DNA from: Gemmatimonadota bacterium
Lineage (GTDB): Bacteria; Gemmatimonadota; Gemmatimonadetes; Gemmatimonadales; Gemmatimonadaceae
Length of the DNA: 64,000 nt
Direction: 5' to 3'
Assembly (NCBI GenBank): GCA_026387915.1
Contig: JAPLKS010000009.1
Coordinates: 1 to 64,000 of the forward strand
Part shown: piece by piece, positions 17,374-26,554 of the stretch
Layout of the letters: the number at the start of each line of letters is the position of its first letter
How positions within the stretch are numbered: the stretch's first letter is position 1
Position numbers and translations under genes: made by a program
The notes under the pieces: model-generated
What the model was told of the DNA's origin: nothing
Seen by the model: only the letters and a program-made list of their open reading frames with translations
Databases searched by the model: none

Positions 17374-18177
17374 CTAACGCATCCAGAGAACGATCGCTCC
17401 GCAGGTATTGCCTGAGAAGTTCAGTTCAGGGGGGAGCGTGGCATTGCCCCCATAGACCTCGATCCCGGCTAAGTTCTTGGGGCTCAAGGTGTTGAGGTCA
17501 AATAGCATCTGCCCGGGACGTCCCGTGAACACCGGCACGCCGTCGAGCACCACAGCGGCGTAGCACTGGTTCGGTGGCGCGCCACGGTTGAGGTCGTACT
17601 GCTCAACCTTGAAGACGCCGTCGACAGATTGCTGGCCGCGGGAGCTTACGGCCCAGGCCGCCGTGCTCACGTTGGAGCGATAGACGCGCAACGCGGGCAC
17701 CGTGTTCATCACGTCAGAAATGGCACGCCCCTCGGCTTTATCGAGGTCTGCTTCCGTGAGAAAATGCCCAAACCCGCTTTCACGCCGGCGCTCGAAGTCA
17801 GCCATGCGCGCGGAAGACTTCTTTCCTTTCACCTGCACACCCGGTAGGGTCTGCGCCGCGCGAAGCATCAGGAAGTCGGTGTCGATGCTGTCACCGGCCG
17901 CAAAATTCAGCTGCGTCGTAATCTGCTGAAACCCTACCCGGCGGACGGTGACGATTTCGCGTCCGGCTGGGATGCCGCTCAGGCGAAAATGCCCAAGAGA
18001 ATCGGTCATCGCCGAAATCCGAAGGCGGGGAAGCGACACCTCTGCCGCGCGAATTGGTAGCTCCGCGGAGTCCGTGAGCACCTGGCCTCGTAACACAGCA
18101 AGCTTCTGCTGCGCGGACAAAACCGCGGGGCAGGTGACGGCGACGAGCAAAGCAGCGATAAAGGCAGTACGGCGCAA
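17374..18177 (-). CDS. Paralogous carboxypeptidase-regulatory/plug-like protein
   Basis: 267 residues when started at TTG 18177, which has a GGAG ribosome-binding site 8 bp upstream, gives an immediate signal peptide (RRTAFIAALLVAV...LSAQ) and matches the 268-residue length of the neighbouring paralogue; the first ATG (18246) would add an unlikely 23-residue leader. Shared blocks include GREIVTVRRVGFQ, FERRRESGFGHF, CYAAVVLDGVPVF, GQMLFDLN and NTCGAIVLWM. It lacks a barrel like its paralogue. The two genes are tandem, suggesting duplication. Function unknown; surface binding or sensing is a guess. Confidence 0.72.
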   Translation of the reverse strand: MRRTAFIAALLVAVTCPAVLSAQQKLAVLRGQVLTDSAELPIRAAEVSLPRLRISAMTDSLGHFRLSGIPAGREIVTVRRVGFQQITTQLNFAAGDSIDTDFLMLRAAQTLPGVQVKGKKSSARMADFERRRESGFGHFLTEADLDKAEGRAISDVMNTVPALRVYRSNVSTAAWAVSSRGQQSVDGVFKVEQYDLNRGAPPNQCYAAVVLDGVPVFTGRPGQMLFDLNTLSPKNLAGIEVYGGNATLPPELNFSGNTCGAIVLWMR

Positions 18178-18275
18178 CGGGACGTCTCCAGAGGGGAACC
18201 CCTCATAATACCCGCGTGGGTTCCCCCTGTCAGCGACTTGGCGCAAAAGCGGCTGGTACGGACGCCCGACCGAGT

Positions 18276-18587
18276 CTATCTCGGGCCGGGGCCGAGGATA
18301 TAGCCGCTTTTGACGTCGCGGGCCCCCGCACTCACGCCAAGCCCCACGCTGAGGCCAACGGCAAGCGCCGTTCCGCCCCCTACGAGGGAGCCCACCAGCG
18401 GAATCCAGTGCAGCAGGGCGACCACAGGCCAGGCCACGACGAGCGCCACGATGCCCGCGACGATTGCCGCCGCTGGCTTCAACGCCGCCTCAACGTACCG
18501 CAAGCGCTCGCGCACAAACCGTCGTGCGGCGCCATAGCTCAACCACGAAGCCGCGAGAGTCGCGACCAGTCCGAGGAGTCCCCACAT
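18276..18587 (-). CDS. Small multi-pass membrane protein, unknown function
   Basis: 103 residues with hydrophobic segments at about 1-20, 38-60 and 62-88 separated by a basic stretch (RRFVRERLRYVE). The third segment is glycine-rich (VGSLVGGGTALAVGLSVGLGV). A GGAGG site lies 4 bp upstream of the ATG. It resembles no named family that I can identify. It lies between the two plug-like genes and a divergent DinB gene. Confidence 0.6.
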   Translation of the reverse strand: MWGLLGLVATLAASWLSYGAARRFVRERLRYVEAALKPAAAIVAGIVALVVAWPVVALLHWIPLVGSLVGGGTALAVGLSVGLGVSAGARDVKSGYILGPGPR

Positions 18588-18673
18588 ACGACCTCCGTTT
18601 CCTCACTCTACGCTTGGCGTGGCTTGCAGGTTTCACCTGTCGCGCGGCACGCGGATGCGCCAAATTCATCCGC

Positions 18674-19207
18674 ATGCATTCACGCCTAGTCGAAATCAAC
18701 GCGGCCAATGCCGCCGTGCGCGCCGAACTGGCCGCCTTCCTGAGCAACTGCACCCCCGCGCAACTCCAGCGCAATCCGGGGGACGGAAAATGGTCGGTGA
18801 CGCAGGTGGTCGAGCATCTCGGGCGTACCGAAGGCTCCATCGCCAAGCTACTCGAAGGGCTCTTTGCCAAGGGCGTCGCAGAGGGACTTCCGGAAGACGC
18901 CGGAACCGCCTCGCTGATGGCGTCGCTCGATCGCTTTCGGGTGCAGAGCAGGCACGCGCCGCTCTCGGCGCCTGAGCGACTGGTGCCCTCAGCGCAGCCG
19001 GTTTTTGCAGAGGCTTGGGCGTCGCTGCAACAGGTCCGCCAGCGGACGTTGGCCGCCGTCGCGACCGTCGATGGGCTCGACATCACGCGTGTGAGCGCGC
19101 CGCATCCATTTCTTGGGGCACTCGACGGCTACCAATGGGTGCTCTTCCTAGGCCAGCACGAAGCGCGGCACCTCGATCAAATCCGGGAGATTGTCGCGGG
19201 CGCGTAG
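18674..19207 (+). CDS. DinB-superfamily protein
   Basis: 177 residues from the ATG at 18674 (the longer upstream frame is unsupported). It shows the DinB/YfiT four-helix pattern: an early His in VVEHLGRTE and a C-terminal HEARHLDQI that together give the three-histidine metal site of the fold. Members include thiol-dependent S-transferases and many uncharacterised proteins. There is no operon partner besides the following U32 gene 42 bp downstream. The specific reaction cannot be assigned. Confidence 0.8.
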   Translation: MHSRLVEINAANAAVRAELAAFLSNCTPAQLQRNPGDGKWSVTQVVEHLGRTEGSIAKLLEGLFAKGVAEGLPEDAGTASLMASLDRFRVQSRHAPLSAPERLVPSAQPVFAEAWASLQQVRQRTLAAVATVDGLDITRVSAPHPFLGALDGYQWVLFLGQHEARHLDQIREIVAGA

Positions 19208-19249
19208 CCGGAGCACGATTCACGAGCTCGGTTGTACTATCTTTGGTCG

Positions 19250-21748
19250 ATGCCCCGCCCAGAACTCCTCGCCCCCGCAGGATCCCTTGACGCCGTTCGT
19301 GCGGCGGTCGCGAATGGCGCCGACGCCGTGTACCTCGGCGTCGAGAAGTTCAACGCGCGTGACGAAGGCGCCCAGCTGACCCTCGACGATCTTGAGCAGG
19401 CCTGCCTGATCGCGCACGAGCGTGGCACGCGGGTGTATCTCACGCTCAACATCCTCGTGAAGCCGGACGAAATCGAGGACGCCCTCTTTCATCTGGGCGA
19501 GTGTGTTGATCGGGGGATCGACGCCGCGATTGTGCAGGACATTGGGTTGGTGCGACTCATTCAGCGCACGTACCCAGGCTTTGAGATTCACGGCTCCACA
19601 CAGATGACCGTGCACGACGGCAGCGGTGCGCGCGTGATGCAGCAACTCGGTGTAGAGCGCGTCGTGCTCGCGCGCGAAAATACGCTCGATGATATCCGAG
19701 CGATTCGGGCCGAGGTGCCGGGGCTCGGACTCGAGAGCTTTGTGCACGGGGCGCTCTGCATCTCGTATTCCGGGCAATGCTTCATGTCTGGCATGATCTC
19801 CGAGCGCAGCGCGAACCGCGGCTCCTGTGCCCAGTCGTGCCGCAAAGACTACGTTCTCACGGACATCGACAGCGGCGCGGAGTTGGATCGCGGCTACTTG
19901 ATCTCGGCCAAAGACCTTGGGGCCTGGTCCCATCTGCAGGAATTGGCAGACGCTGGGATCGGCTGCCTCAAAGTTGAGGGGCGCAAAAAGAAACCCGAGT
20001 ATGTGGCGACCGTGACGCGCACCTATCGCGAGTTTTTCGACCGCGTAGAGCGCGGCGAGTTCGTGGAGCCGGCGGAGTCCGAGACCGAACCGTTGGTGCA
20101 GATCTTCAGCCGTGGTTTCACGGGCGGGATGTATGGCGGGCGAGCGGGTCGCGACTATATCACCCGCACCCAACCTGACAATCACGGCCTTGAACTCGGT
20201 GTGGTGGTGGGCTCGGAGCGCGGCGAGTTGCTGATCGACGTCCGCACCCCAGTGGTTGCAGGCGATGGGCTCGGCTTTGAGCCAGCGCGCGGGGGCAATC
20301 CGGATGAAACGCGCGGCTTCGCGGTGAGTGCCGTGCGTACGGTGTCGGAGCGGGGCGGGGTGGTGCGACAGGCCCTGGCCACGCGCTCGCATATTCCCGC
20401 CGGCTGGACGGTGCTCAAAACATCCGATGTGCAACTGCTGGAACGGGCGCGGAAGAGCTTTGCTCCCCTCGAGGGACCCGCGCGCGTGCGCCGAGTGGCG
20501 CTCGACGTTCGTGTGTTTGGTAGTGCGGGCGCGCCGCTCAAGGCGTTATTCGCGGCGGACGGAGAAGAAGTCACCGTGACGTCGGAAATCGCGCTTGCAC
20601 CGGCGACCAAACGGGCGCTCGACGCTACGGTTTTGCGTGAGCAACTCGGGCGCGTCGGTGAGACGCCGTTCGTATTGCGCGCGCTCGAGACGAGCGGGCT
20701 TGCGGACGGCCTCTTCATTCCGGTCAGTGAAGTCAATCATCTGCGGCAGCGTGCCACCGATGAGCTCACCGTGCGCCGCGATTGGGCGCATCAGGCACTG
20801 CTCGCTGAGCGGCGCGCTGCTATTGCCGCGGCAGCCCACGTGGAGCCCGTGGCGCGTGGGCCGGAAACGGAGACCGTCGCGGATTCCAACGCTTTTGTGT
20901 TGTCGGCCGAAGTGTGGAACGCCGACGATGCGCGAGCCGCACTGAGTGCTGGCGCCACGGAGATTGTGTTCGACCCATTCCTTCGGCATCCGGCGCCCTC
21001 GCGGACGAGTATCACGCAGCTGGCGGCCGAGGCCGCCGCGCTCGGCGTGACCTTCCGCATTCGCACGCCGACCATTGTGCGCCCCGAGGATCGGCGTTCG
21101 CTCCTGCCGTGGCTCGCGCTCGGCTTGCCTATACTCAGCGGCCATATCGGCCTTGTCGCTGAGTTGGCGGCGCAGGGGCGCGAAGTGAGCGCTGACTATG
21201 CGGTCAACTGCTTCAACGCGCAGACGGCGGTTGAATTGTTCCGCATTGGTGCACGGCGCGTCACAGCCTCGGTGGAACTGACCGTCGACGAGCTCAGTGC
21301 GATGGTGTTGCCGTGGGAAGGGAAGGGTTTTGAGGTCATGCTGTACGGCCGCCCGGAAGGGATGACCATTGAGCATTGCGTCCTCTCGGCCGCGTTCGAG
21401 CGTGAGCCTACCACCTGCCGCGATTTGTGCGTGCAGAAGCACCCGAACGTCGAGCTGGCCGATCCCAGTGGCTACGTCTTTCCGGTCGCCACTGATAGCG
21501 ATTGCCGGAACCGGTTGTTGCATTCGCGGCCGATTGAAGGCGGCGAGTACGTGCCGCGTTTATGGCGCGCCGGTATTCGGTCGTATCGCGCGGTGTTCGG
21601 TATTCCCGGCGAGAATGTGACCGGCGTTATCGCGGGCTATCGTGCGATGCTATCGGCCGTTGCCGCAGGAGAGCGGACCGACGTGATGACGGTCCGCGCC
21701 GCGATCGGTGGCGAGTTTACGCGTGGCCACTTCGCGAGAGCGGTGTAG
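19250..21748 (+). CDS. U32-family peptidase/hydroxylase-like protein (long, two-lobed)
   Basis: 832 residues starting MPRPELLAPAGSLDAV, the standard N-terminus of U32 proteins. The U32 signature is present (ESFVHGALCISYSGQCFMSG) along with a further Cys pair (RGSCAQSC). After a central domain (DUF3656-like position, about 385-540) a second U32-like TIM-barrel lobe follows, with CRDLC near the end. Long U32 proteins such as RlhA (YdcP) carry out 23S rRNA C2501 hydroxylation, and this could be the equivalent. The start at ATG 19250 is preferred to a TTG 18 bp upstream. Its 3' end overlaps the convergent kinase gene by 32 bp. Confidence 0.82.
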   Translation: MPRPELLAPAGSLDAVRAAVANGADAVYLGVEKFNARDEGAQLTLDDLEQACLIAHERGTRVYLTLNILVKPDEIEDALFHLGECVDRGIDAAIVQDIGLVRLIQRTYPGFEIHGSTQMTVHDGSGARVMQQLGVERVVLARENTLDDIRAIRAEVPGLGLESFVHGALCISYSGQCFMSGMISERSANRGSCAQSCRKDYVLTDIDSGAELDRGYLISAKDLGAWSHLQELADAGIGCLKVEGRKKKPEYVATVTRTYREFFDRVERGEFVEPAESETEPLVQIFSRGFTGGMYGGRAGRDYITRTQPDNHGLELGVVVGSERGELLIDVRTPVVAGDGLGFEPARGGNPDETRGFAVSAVRTVSERGGVVRQALATRSHIPAGWTVLKTSDVQLLERARKSFAPLEGPARVRRVALDVRVFGSAGAPLKALFAADGEEVTVTSEIALAPATKRALDATVLREQLGRVGETPFVLRALETSGLADGLFIPVSEVNHLRQRATDELTVRRDWAHQALLAERRAAIAAAAHVEPVARGPETETVADSNAFVLSAEVWNADDARAALSAGATEIVFDPFLRHPAPSRTSITQLAAEAAALGVTFRIRTPTIVRPEDRRSLLPWLALGLPILSGHIGLVAELAAQGREVSADYAVNCFNAQTAVELFRIGARRVTASVELTVDELSAMVLPWEGKGFEVMLYGRPEGMTIEHCVLSAAFEREPTTCRDLCVQKHPNVELADPSGYVFPVATDSDCRNRLLHSRPIEGGEYVPRLWRAGIRSYRAVFGIPGENVTGVIAGYRAMLSAVAAGERTDVMTVRAAIGGEFTRGHFARAV

Positions 21749-24278
21749 TCTCGCCACCCGGCGTTACATCGAGTGCGGCGCGGACGGAGCCAAGCAGTTC
21801 TTCTGGGGTGAACGGCTTCGCGAGAAATCCCGCTGCGAGGTCGGCGATTTCTGCTTGATGCGCCATAGCGGACGTGTAGCCGGACATCAGAATCACGCGC
21901 ATGTCAGGGCGACGCGCGCGTAAGCGACGCGCGAGTTGCGCCCCATTAGTCTGCGGCATGACGAGGTCAGTGACCAAGAGGTGAATCGTCCCGACGAATG
22001 CCCGTGCTTGTTGTAGCGCGTCCTCGCCGTTCGAGGCCGCCAGCACCGTGTAGCCTTTCGCCATCAGCATGCGTGCCGCCGCCGTGCGGATAGACGGATC
22101 GTCTTCGGCGATGATGATCGTTTCGGTGCCGCCCGGTGCATTCGCGAGGGATGCTGAGGGGTGGACGGTGGACGGTGCCTCGTGATGCCGCGGTAGAAAA
22201 ACACTGTAGCTGCGCGCGTTGCCTGCTGCCGGCGCACTCCACAGCACGCCCTGCGCCCGCGAGACGATCGCGCGCGTGACCTCCACATTACTCCGCGAGT
22301 CGGCCGCAGCCGCACGCGCCGCTGCATCGGGCAAGCTGCGCGAACCACTCCCGGTCACGCGGAGCGTCACGTAGTCGCCAGGCGGCACTGGTGGGCCGTC
22401 GCCGCGCATGGGAATCGCGACGTGAAGCGTGGACGTCTCAATGGAGATCGTGCCGCCGGCTCCGGTTGCCGCACGCTCGGCCACGGCCAGATTGACCAGC
22501 AGCTGCTCAAACTGACCGGCGTCCATGCGCACCGTCCAGTCGAGATCGTCGAGGCTCGTCCGGATGCGCACGTCATCACCTAAGAAACGTTGCAACATCA
22601 CGTCCACTTCCGACACGCGCTCACCGGGCACAAAGACTGTCATCTCGCCTGAAGTTTCGCCGGCAAATGACTGCAGTTTGCGCACAAGCCCGCGCCCGCG
22701 TTCCGCGACAATCGCGATCTCCGCGAGATCCGTGGCCTGCGGATCCCGGACGCGTGCCAGCGACACCATGCCAAAGATCGCGGTGAGCACGTTATTGAAA
22801 TCGTGCGCAACGCCCGACACGAGCCGTCCCAAGCTCGCGCCGCGCTGCCGTTGCCGGAGTTCGGCCTCCAAGGCATGGCGCTCGGTCACATCACGTGCAT
22901 TCAGAATAAGTGTGGGCTCGCCGTTCGTGCCCATGGCGAGGGTCGCCACGCCGTCGAGAAGGCGTAGACCGCCCGCCCGATGGCGGAAGCGAAACAACAT
23001 GGGACGCGGCACCGAAGGTCCGCACTGCGCATCGTGAAACACACGACGCACACTTTCGGTGTCATCGCTGGCACAGAACATCAATACGCTGCGCCCGATC
23101 AGATCCTCGCTTTTCCAGCCGAGCAGTCGCTCCACGGATGGCGTGATGAACAGGATCGCACCATCGGGGTCCACACGGAACACCACGTCGGTGGCATGTT
23201 CACTGAGCGCGCGGAACTCTTCATCGCGGGCGTGGAGCTGTTCCGCGAGTCGGCGTAGCTCACTGGCGTCGCGGCTGCTCACGGCGACGCCGATCACACG
23301 GTCGCCGTGACGTACGGGCGACATGGTCACCGCTTCGATCAGCGACTCACCGTCGGGTAAGGGTGTGGTCGCGTCGAGTTGCAGTGATCTTCCGGTCAAC
23401 ACGCTGCTATAGCGCGCTTCCCACGCGGGGAGATCCCGCGAGGCGTGAAACTGCTCGACGGTGTGACCCACGAGCGGTTCGTGTCCCGCACTGCGGATCA
23501 TGCGGGAGCGGAAGGTGTCGTTGTACGCCACGAGCCGGAGTCGGTCGTCTACGATGTGCACCGCGTCGCCGCTGACATCCATGATCGCGGCGCGCTCCAC
23601 ATGCGAGCGGGCGAGCGCGGCCTCGGCCTCGGCCATCGCGGGAAGTGGGACCGTGTCAGGGGCGCGTTCATCCGCTGTGGCGGCGGCGAATGCGCCGACT
23701 GCAATGGAGGTCCACGCCGTGGCCGTAATGAACGCTCCCAGCCATTCCTGAGACGATGGCGCCAACACCGTCTGCAACCCCCCGGCGAGCTGTCCAAACG
23801 CGAGGACCGTAAAGCCCAGCGCCAGTACCTGATGCCCAGCGGTCAGCGACTGTCTTTCGCGGAACGCCTTCGCACACCAAGCCGACGTTCCGCCTGCGAG
23901 GAGCAGGAGCGTCACAGGTGCGACCCACGTTCCTGCTATTTCAATCGGCACGCACGCGGCGGCAATAGTACAGGTCGCGGCGGTCAGCACCGCGCGCACA
24001 ACGCGCTCGCGGCGTCGTCGCCGCGTTTGCAGCGTATTCATCGTCGCACTCACCACGGACCACGCGAGTGCGCTGGCCACAACCACGCCCGCGACACGAA
24101 GTGTCCACAGCCCAGCACTCTGATGCGCGACCGTACGAACGAGCGCCTCTCCGGCCGCCAATGAAGCGACCGCCGCCCACCAGCCAGCCTTTCGCGCGCG
24201 TCCGCCAAACCACGCCGTCCCTAACACAAGGGCGCAGGCGGTGGCAACGACGAGCTCGAGAAGCGGGGCAAAAGGCAT
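21717..24278 (-). CDS. Hybrid histidine kinase with degenerate ATP-binding domain
   Basis: 853 residues: six or so membrane helices in the first 200, two PAS domains (about 230-340 and 355-465), a HisKA-like segment with His492 (GVAHDFNNVLTAI), a catalytic-domain region (about 585-695), and a receiver domain (acidic pair Asp726/Asp727, phosphoacceptor Asp771, Lys821). The catalytic region is abnormal: the N box reads NLAVAERA without the second Asn, the G1 box is VTGSGS instead of DxGxG, and F and G2 boxes are absent. It is probably not an active ATP-dependent kinase; it may be phosphorylated by another kinase or signal through protein contact. Function unknown. Confidence 0.85.
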   Translation of the reverse strand: MPFAPLLELVVATACALVLGTAWFGGRARKAGWWAAVASLAAGEALVRTVAHQSAGLWTLRVAGVVVASALAWSVVSATMNTLQTRRRRRERVVRAVLTAATCTIAAACVPIEIAGTWVAPVTLLLLAGGTSAWCAKAFRERQSLTAGHQVLALGFTVLAFGQLAGGLQTVLAPSSQEWLGAFITATAWTSIAVGAFAAATADERAPDTVPLPAMAEAEAALARSHVERAAIMDVSGDAVHIVDDRLRLVAYNDTFRSRMIRSAGHEPLVGHTVEQFHASRDLPAWEARYSSVLTGRSLQLDATTPLPDGESLIEAVTMSPVRHGDRVIGVAVSSRDASELRRLAEQLHARDEEFRALSEHATDVVFRVDPDGAILFITPSVERLLGWKSEDLIGRSVLMFCASDDTESVRRVFHDAQCGPSVPRPMLFRFRHRAGGLRLLDGVATLAMGTNGEPTLILNARDVTERHALEAELRQRQRGASLGRLVSGVAHDFNNVLTAIFGMVSLARVRDPQATDLAEIAIVAERGRGLVRKLQSFAGETSGEMTVFVPGERVSEVDVMLQRFLGDDVRIRTSLDDLDWTVRMDAGQFEQLLVNLAVAERAATGAGGTISIETSTLHVAIPMRGDGPPVPPGDYVTLRVTGSGSRSLPDAAARAAAADSRSNVEVTRAIVSRAQGVLWSAPAAGNARSYSVFLPRHHEAPSTVHPSASLANAPGGTETIIIAEDDPSIRTAAARMLMAKGYTVLAASNGEDALQQARAFVGTIHLLVTDLVMPQTNGAQLARRLRARRPDMRVILMSGYTSAMAHQAEIADLAAGFLAKPFTPEELLGSVRAALDVTPGGETTPLSRSGHA

Positions 24279-24418
24279 GCGGCGGTGATTTCAGGTGACG
24301 GATACGTCCAGTACCCCCAGACACATTGTCCGGATGGGCTACAGGCAGAGTATCGGCCGCCTGCTACATGCAACTGAAGTAAATTGTTCAACGAAGCGTG
24401 TATTTGTGCTGACACACC

Positions 24419-26482
24419 GTGCCGCATCGGCTATTGTTCCGCGTGACCCCCGAACTCCTTGCTCGTGCGCGCCAAGTCCTTCGTGATCAGTTTGGTCACG
24501 AGGCGTTCCGTCCTGGTCAGGAACAGGCCGTGGCGTCGGTGCTCGAGGGGCATGACACGTTGGTCATTCTCCCCACCGGCGGCGGAAAATCCGTCTGCTA
24601 TCAGGTGCCGGCGCTTGTGCTCGACGGGCTCACTGTCGTGCTCTCGCCCCTCATCTCCCTCATGAAAGATCAGGTGGATGCCCTCGAGGCGAAGGGTATC
24701 CCCGCCACGTTCATCAATAGTTCGCTCGGCGCTGCCGAGATCAGCGCGCGGCTCGCGCGCGTGCAGCGCGGCGAAGTCCGACTCTTGTATGTGGCACCAG
24801 AGCGGTTTGACGTGGGCTCGGCGGCGGAGCGGATTGCCGCGGTTGGTGTGCGGCTCTTGGCGGTGGACGAGGCGCACTGCATTAGCGAGTGGGGTCATGA
24901 CTTCAGGCCGAGCTATCGGCGCGTGCGCTCGATCCGAGAGCGATTGGGTGAGCCGCCCACGGTCGCCCTGACCGCTACGGCGACCCCGGAAGTGCGCCGC
25001 GACATCGCGCGGGTTCTCGCGCTCCGCGAACCGCGCGTCATCGTCACTGGGTTCGACCGTCCGAACCTGCGCTGGCACGTGGTGCGCACGAAGAACGACG
25101 CCGAAAAGGACGGCACCCTCGCGCATCTTCTCGAACGCCACACTGGGGCGGCCATCGTTTACGCCGCGACGCGCAAGACCGTCGAACGCGTGGCGACGCG
25201 TCTCGAGCGCGCCGGCATTCGCGCCGCCGCGTACCACGCGGGGCTCGATGATAGTCGACGGCGCGAGGTGCAAGAGTCGTTTATGAATGAAGGGCTTCGC
25301 GTCATCGTCGCGACCAACGCGTTCGGCATGGGGATTGATAAATCCAACGTGCGATTGGTGGTGCACCACGCGATGCCCGGTTCGCTGGAGGCCTATTACC
25401 AAGAGGCCGGTCGAGCCGGACGCGACGGCAAAACGGCGGACTGCGTGCTGCTCCACGCCTTTCAGGACCGTTTCACTCACGAGTTCTTTATCAAGGGAGC
25501 GAGCCCTGAACGATCGGTGGTTGAGGCTGTGTACGCCGCCGCGCGTCAGCGCGCCGATGCCGGTGGCATTGTTGAGGGCGACCTCGCCTCGCTCGCGGCG
25601 GCTGCGCGCGGCAAGGTATCAGATCGTGAGGCCGAGTCGGCCGTGCGAGTGCTCGTCACGGCTGGGGCGATGCATCATTCCGCCGGATCGTGGTCGTTGG
25701 CGCGCGTGCGCTTGCTGGCCACGCACGAGCGCATCCGGCTTGAGCTCGACGGCGACGCCAATCTGCAGCGCGATCTGCTCCGTGCGCTCTGGCGCCTCTC
25801 GCGCGGCCGCATCGCGGACGGTGCGATTGTCGATCTCAGTGCGCTTCCTCCCGGGCTCGGTGATCCGCCAACCCTTGCCGAACAACTCGACGATCTCGAA
25901 CGGCGGCAGTTTCTCGTGTGGGACCGTGTGGGTGAAGGGCTCGTACTCGACAACCCGGCGAACGCCATTGACCAGTGGCCGGTGGATTGGGAGTCACTCG
26001 AACGGCGACGGCAGGCCGAACTCTCCCAACTCGAGATGGTGCAGAAGTACGCGTATACCGATCGGTGCCGCCGCGCCTTTGTGCTGCGCTACTTCGGCGA
26101 TCCGCCCGCCAACGCCACCTGCGCGCAGTGCGACAACTGCCTGCACCTTGGCCACGAAGCCGTGCGCGATGAGGTCGAGGCGTCGCCAAAGAGTGGGCGC
26201 GCTCTGGTCAAGAAAACGCGCGCCAAACGCCAATCTCCCGAGGAGCTCGACGTCCTGAGCGATGACGATCAGGCATTGCTCGACCGCCTTCGCGAGCTGC
26301 GGCGCGACATCTCAAAGCGCGAGGGGGTCCCGGCGTATGTGGTGTTCCCCGACAAAACGCTTCGCGCCATGGCCGTCGCCAAGCCCCGCACCCCGGGCGC
26401 CTTGGCCGATGTGCACGGGGTAGGGCCCGCCAAGATGGAGAAATACGGGCCGGCATTCCTCGGCGCGGTACGCGGCGACTAG
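24419..26482 (+). CDS. recQ: ATP-dependent DNA helicase RecQ
   Basis: About 687 residues from GTG 24419; a second GTG at 24443 is also possible. Helicase motifs are clear: Walker A PTGGGKS, DEAH box VDEAHC followed by SEWGHDFRPSY, and motif VI QEAGRAGRDG. The RQC zinc site is seen as C...CAQCDNC near 570-590, and an HRDC domain closes the protein (LADVHGVGPAKMEKYG). RecQ unwinds DNA 3'-5' in recombination and fork repair. It is divergent from the hybrid kinase, with a 140-bp intergenic region. Confidence 0.93.
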   Translation: MPHRLLFRVTPELLARARQVLRDQFGHEAFRPGQEQAVASVLEGHDTLVILPTGGGKSVCYQVPALVLDGLTVVLSPLISLMKDQVDALEAKGIPATFINSSLGAAEISARLARVQRGEVRLLYVAPERFDVGSAAERIAAVGVRLLAVDEAHCISEWGHDFRPSYRRVRSIRERLGEPPTVALTATATPEVRRDIARVLALREPRVIVTGFDRPNLRWHVVRTKNDAEKDGTLAHLLERHTGAAIVYAATRKTVERVATRLERAGIRAAAYHAGLDDSRRREVQESFMNEGLRVIVATNAFGMGIDKSNVRLVVHHAMPGSLEAYYQEAGRAGRDGKTADCVLLHAFQDRFTHEFFIKGASPERSVVEAVYAAARQRADAGGIVEGDLASLAAAARGKVSDREAESAVRVLVTAGAMHHSAGSWSLARVRLLATHERIRLELDGDANLQRDLLRALWRLSRGRIADGAIVDLSALPPGLGDPPTLAEQLDDLERRQFLVWDRVGEGLVLDNPANAIDQWPVDWESLERRRQAELSQLEMVQKYAYTDRCRRAFVLRYFGDPPANATCAQCDNCLHLGHEAVRDEVEASPKSGRALVKKTRAKRQSPEELDVLSDDDQALLDRLRELRRDISKREGVPAYVVFPDKTLRAMAVAKPRTPGALADVHGVGPAKMEKYGPAFLGAVRGD

Positions 26483-26554
26483 CTGCTTCGTTGGCGCATT
26501 TTTAAGGTGGAAAGCCATTCCGATTTTGCGTCCCCCTGTCATATTTGATGCACT

